Shown here one piece after another: positions 7,402-9,053 of a stretch of 9,053 bases of DNA. The notes beneath the pieces were generated by a model. The model searched no databases. It was not told the DNA's origin and saw only the letters and a list, made by a program, of their open reading frames with translations. The DNA comes from Alphaproteobacteria bacterium (GTDB lineage: Bacteria > Pseudomonadota > Alphaproteobacteria > VGEJ01). The DNA lies in assembly GCA_016869335.1 (NCBI GenBank), contig VGEJ01000083.1, forward strand, positions 1 through 9,053, written 5' to 3'. The stretch's first letter is position 1. Every line of letters begins with the position of its first letter. Position numbers and translations under genes: made by a program.

Positions 7402-9053
7402 GCGTCGCCTCCACCGGCGGGAATCCCTCGATCATCATCTCGCGCCGCACGGCGCTCGCACCCTCGTCGACCGGAGCGATGCCGAGCAGCGGCCCGATCC
7501 GCGCGACGACGCTGCCGACCACGGGCGCCGCCGTCCACCCGCCGGAGGCGAAGCCGTGGGTCTCCTTGGTACCCTTGGGCTCGTCGATCATGACCAGCAC
7601 GACGTAGCGCGGCGCGTCCATCGGGAAGGCGGCGACGAAGGAGGAGAGGAGTGCCTTGCGGTTGTAGCGCCGACCCGACACCTTCTCGGCCGTTCCCGTC
7701 TTGCCGCCGACGAGGTAGCCTGCAGCCGCCCCGAGCCGCCCGGTGCCGTCCAGGACCACGAGGCGGAGGAGCTTGCGCATGACGGCGGAGGTGGCTTCGG
7801 AGATGACACGAGGCGCCGTCGCCGCGCGCCCGGCACTGCCCTTGCGCAGGGTCGGCGATACCAGAATGCCGCCGTTGACCAGGGCCGCCACCCCGCTCGC
7901 GAGCTGCAACGGGCTCACCGCAATGCCGTGACCAAAAGCCACCGTCATCGTGTTGATGTCGCGCCACGTGCGGGGCCACAGCGGGGTGCCGACCTCGGCG
8001 AGTTCGATACTCGGCTGGCTGAGCATGCCGATATGGGTCAGGAACTCCTTCTGGCGCTGGCCGCCGACCTGCAGCGCCATCTTTGCTGCGCCGATGTTCG
8101 AGGAGTAGATGAAGATCTCGGGGACGCTGAGCCAGCGGCTCTTGGGGTGATCGTCGTGGATGACGTAGCGCGCGACCCGGATCGGCGAGGAGGCGTCGTA
8201 GCCGCCCTGCAGATCGACCGTCCCCGCCTCCAGCGCCATCGCCGTCGTGAACGTCTTGAAGGTCGAGCCCATCTCGTAGATGCCGAGGGTGACGCGGTTG
8301 AAGCGGGCGTCGTCAGCAGCGCCGGCGGGGTGGTTGGGGTCGAAATCCGGCAGCGACACAAGCGCCAGCACTTCGCCGGTCGCCACGTCGAGCACCAGGC
8401 CCGCCGCCCCCACCGCCCGGAAGCGCGCGACCGCGGCCTCGAGCGCGCCGCGCAGGATGTGCTGGATGCGGACATCGAGCGTCAGCGCCACCGGTGTGCC
8501 GGGCACCCGCTCGCGCTCGGTCAGCTCGGCATCCAGTGCCTTCTCGACGCCGGCCAATCCATGGTCGTCGACGCCCGCGAAACCAACCACGTGCGCGGTC
8601 AGTACGCCCTGGGGGTAGATCCGCCGATACTCGTCCTGAAAGCCGACGCCCGGTAACCCCAGGCGGAGGATGGCGGCCTTCTGCAGCGGCGTGAGGTTGC
8701 GCTTGAGCCACACGAAGGTTCGACCGGATCGCAGTTTGCGGACCACCTCCGCCTCGTCGAGGTCGGGCAGCACGGCGACGAGGCCGCGCGCCGCCTCCTC
8801 GGGATCGAGGACCAGCGGTGGATTGGCGAACACCGATGCGGTGCGCAGGCTTGTGGCGAGCAGCACGCCGTTGCGATCGACGACATCGGCGCGCCCCGCC
8901 CCTGGCCCCGCCTGGTCGCCGCTCGCTATCCCAGTGCCGCTGTCCCGGGGCCAGGCCAGCTCGACCAGGCGCAGCGCGAGTGCCAGGAAGCAAAGACAGA
9001 ACACGCCCGCTACCACAGCTAGGCGGCCACGAGCGCGCGACACGCCGACGACG
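7388..9053 (-). CDS. ftsI: FtsI (PBP3), septal peptidoglycan D,D-transpeptidase; N-terminus probably outside the window
   Basis: FtsI is the class B penicillin-binding protein that cross-links septal peptidoglycan in the periplasm, partnered with FtsW. Numbering from the GTG at 9043 gives 551 residues. A basic segment (SRARGR) precedes one membrane anchor (about 7-30). Next is the pedestal domain with VVDRNGVLLATS (54-65), then the transpeptidase domain from about 210. Active-site motifs are intact: STFK (Ser260 nucleophile, Lys263), SSN (314-316) and KTGTAE (448-453). No PASTA domain follows; the protein ends EATLASF. The frame stays open to the window edge, and the GTG has no Shine-Dalgarno before it (CGTCGTCGGC). 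Family members usually carry a longer cytoplasmic tail, so the true start is probably upstream of 9053; GTG 9043 is the only in-window candidate. It is the first gene of the set transcribed here, with rsmH and ftsL expected further upstream in related genomes. Confidence 0.95.
   Translation of the reverse strand, partial: VVGVSRARGRLAVVAGVFCLCFLALALRLVELAWPRDSGTGIASGDQAGPGAGRADVVDRNGVLLATSLRTASVFANPPLVLDPEEAARGLVAVLPDLDEAEVVRKLRSGRTFVWLKRNLTPLQKAAILRLGLPGVGFQDEYRRIYPQGVLTAHVVGFAGVDDHGLAGVEKALDAELTERERVPGTPVALTLDVRIQHILRGALEAAVARFRAVGAAGLVLDVATGEVLALVSLPDFDPNHPAGAADDARFNRVTLGIYEMGSTFKTFTTAMALEAGTVDLQGGYDASSPIRVARYVIHDDHPKSRWLSVPEIFIYSSNIGAAKMALQVGGQRQKEFLTHIGMLSQPSIELAEVGTPLWPRTWRDINTMTVAFGHGIAVSPLQLASGVAALVNGGILVSPTLRKGSAGRAATAPRVISEATSAVMRKLLRLVVLDGTGRLGAAAGYLVGGKTGTAEKVSGRRYNRKALLSSFVAAFPMDAPRYVVLVMIDEPKGTKETHGFASGGWTAAPVVGSVVARIGPLLGIAPVDEGASAVRREMMIEGFPPVEATLASF
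7408..7412 (-). promoter_or_regulatory. Shine-Dalgarno of murE inside ftsI, deciding a TTG start
   Basis: A perfect GGAGG lies on the minus strand within the last codons of ftsI, 6 bases before the TTG at 7401. This spacing is ideal. It is the strongest ribosome site seen in the window and the main reason for choosing TTG 7401 as the murE start. The site also codes for part of the FtsI tail (PPVEATLASF region). Confidence 0.75.

Noticed and set aside
7166..8656. 496-codon open frame on the plus strand, opposite ftsI and the murE start
   Set aside because: It spans the antisense of two genes and their junction. The composition is low-complexity Arg/His/Asp/Ala and no motif is visible. Treated as a high-GC shadow.
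1..9053. Search for mobile elements, CRISPR arrays, tRNA or rRNA genes, terminators, or an inserted accessory system
   Set aside because: The seven genes fill the window with at most 4 bp between them. I saw no direct repeat array, terminal inverted repeats, transposase or terminator-like hairpin with a T-run.

Overview
The window is a contiguous piece of a division and cell wall (dcw) cluster. All seven genes lie on the minus strand. In transcription order, from high to low coordinates, they are ftsI, murE, murF, mraY, murD, ftsW and murG. Only the two edge genes are incomplete: ftsI has no convincing start inside the window, and murG loses its C-terminal part at base 1.

The base composition is very GC-rich. 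The proteins look alphaproteobacterial, probably from a Rhodospirillales-like lineage. Support for this includes a MurD starting MIPVAAFAG, the MurG stretch AELAPFFADLP followed by GASTVSEL, a MurE carrying FQASN where the enterobacterial enzyme has FNVSN, and the FtsI segment VVDRNGVLLATSL. The taxonomic call rests on remembered family patterns, not on a search. MurE carries a DNPR motif, so the peptidoglycan should contain meso-diaminopimelate, as in Gram-negative bacteria.

Layout by coordinate: murG 1-862 (partial), ftsW 859-2043, murD 2043-3440, mraY 3445-4533, murF 4538-5956, murE 5953-7401, ftsI 7388-9053 (start probably outside). Junctions are 14 bp overlap (ftsI/murE), ATGA overlap (murE/murF), 4 bp gap (murF/mraY), 4 bp gap (mraY/murD), TGATG overlap (murD/ftsW) and ATGA overlap (ftsW/murG). 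There is no intergenic stretch longer than 4 bp, so there is no room between genes for a promoter, terminator, RNA gene or inserted element.

The genes form one pathway. MurD, MurE and MurF add D-Glu, meso-diaminopimelate and D-Ala-D-Ala in the cytoplasm. MraY moves the finished phospho-MurNAc-pentapeptide to undecaprenyl phosphate (lipid I), and MurG adds GlcNAc (lipid II). FtsW polymerises septal glycan and FtsI cross-links it. I found no undescribed system here: catalytic motifs are intact in every gene, and the long plus-strand reading frames are antisense shadows of the high-GC genes. The points worth noting are start codons and translational coupling.
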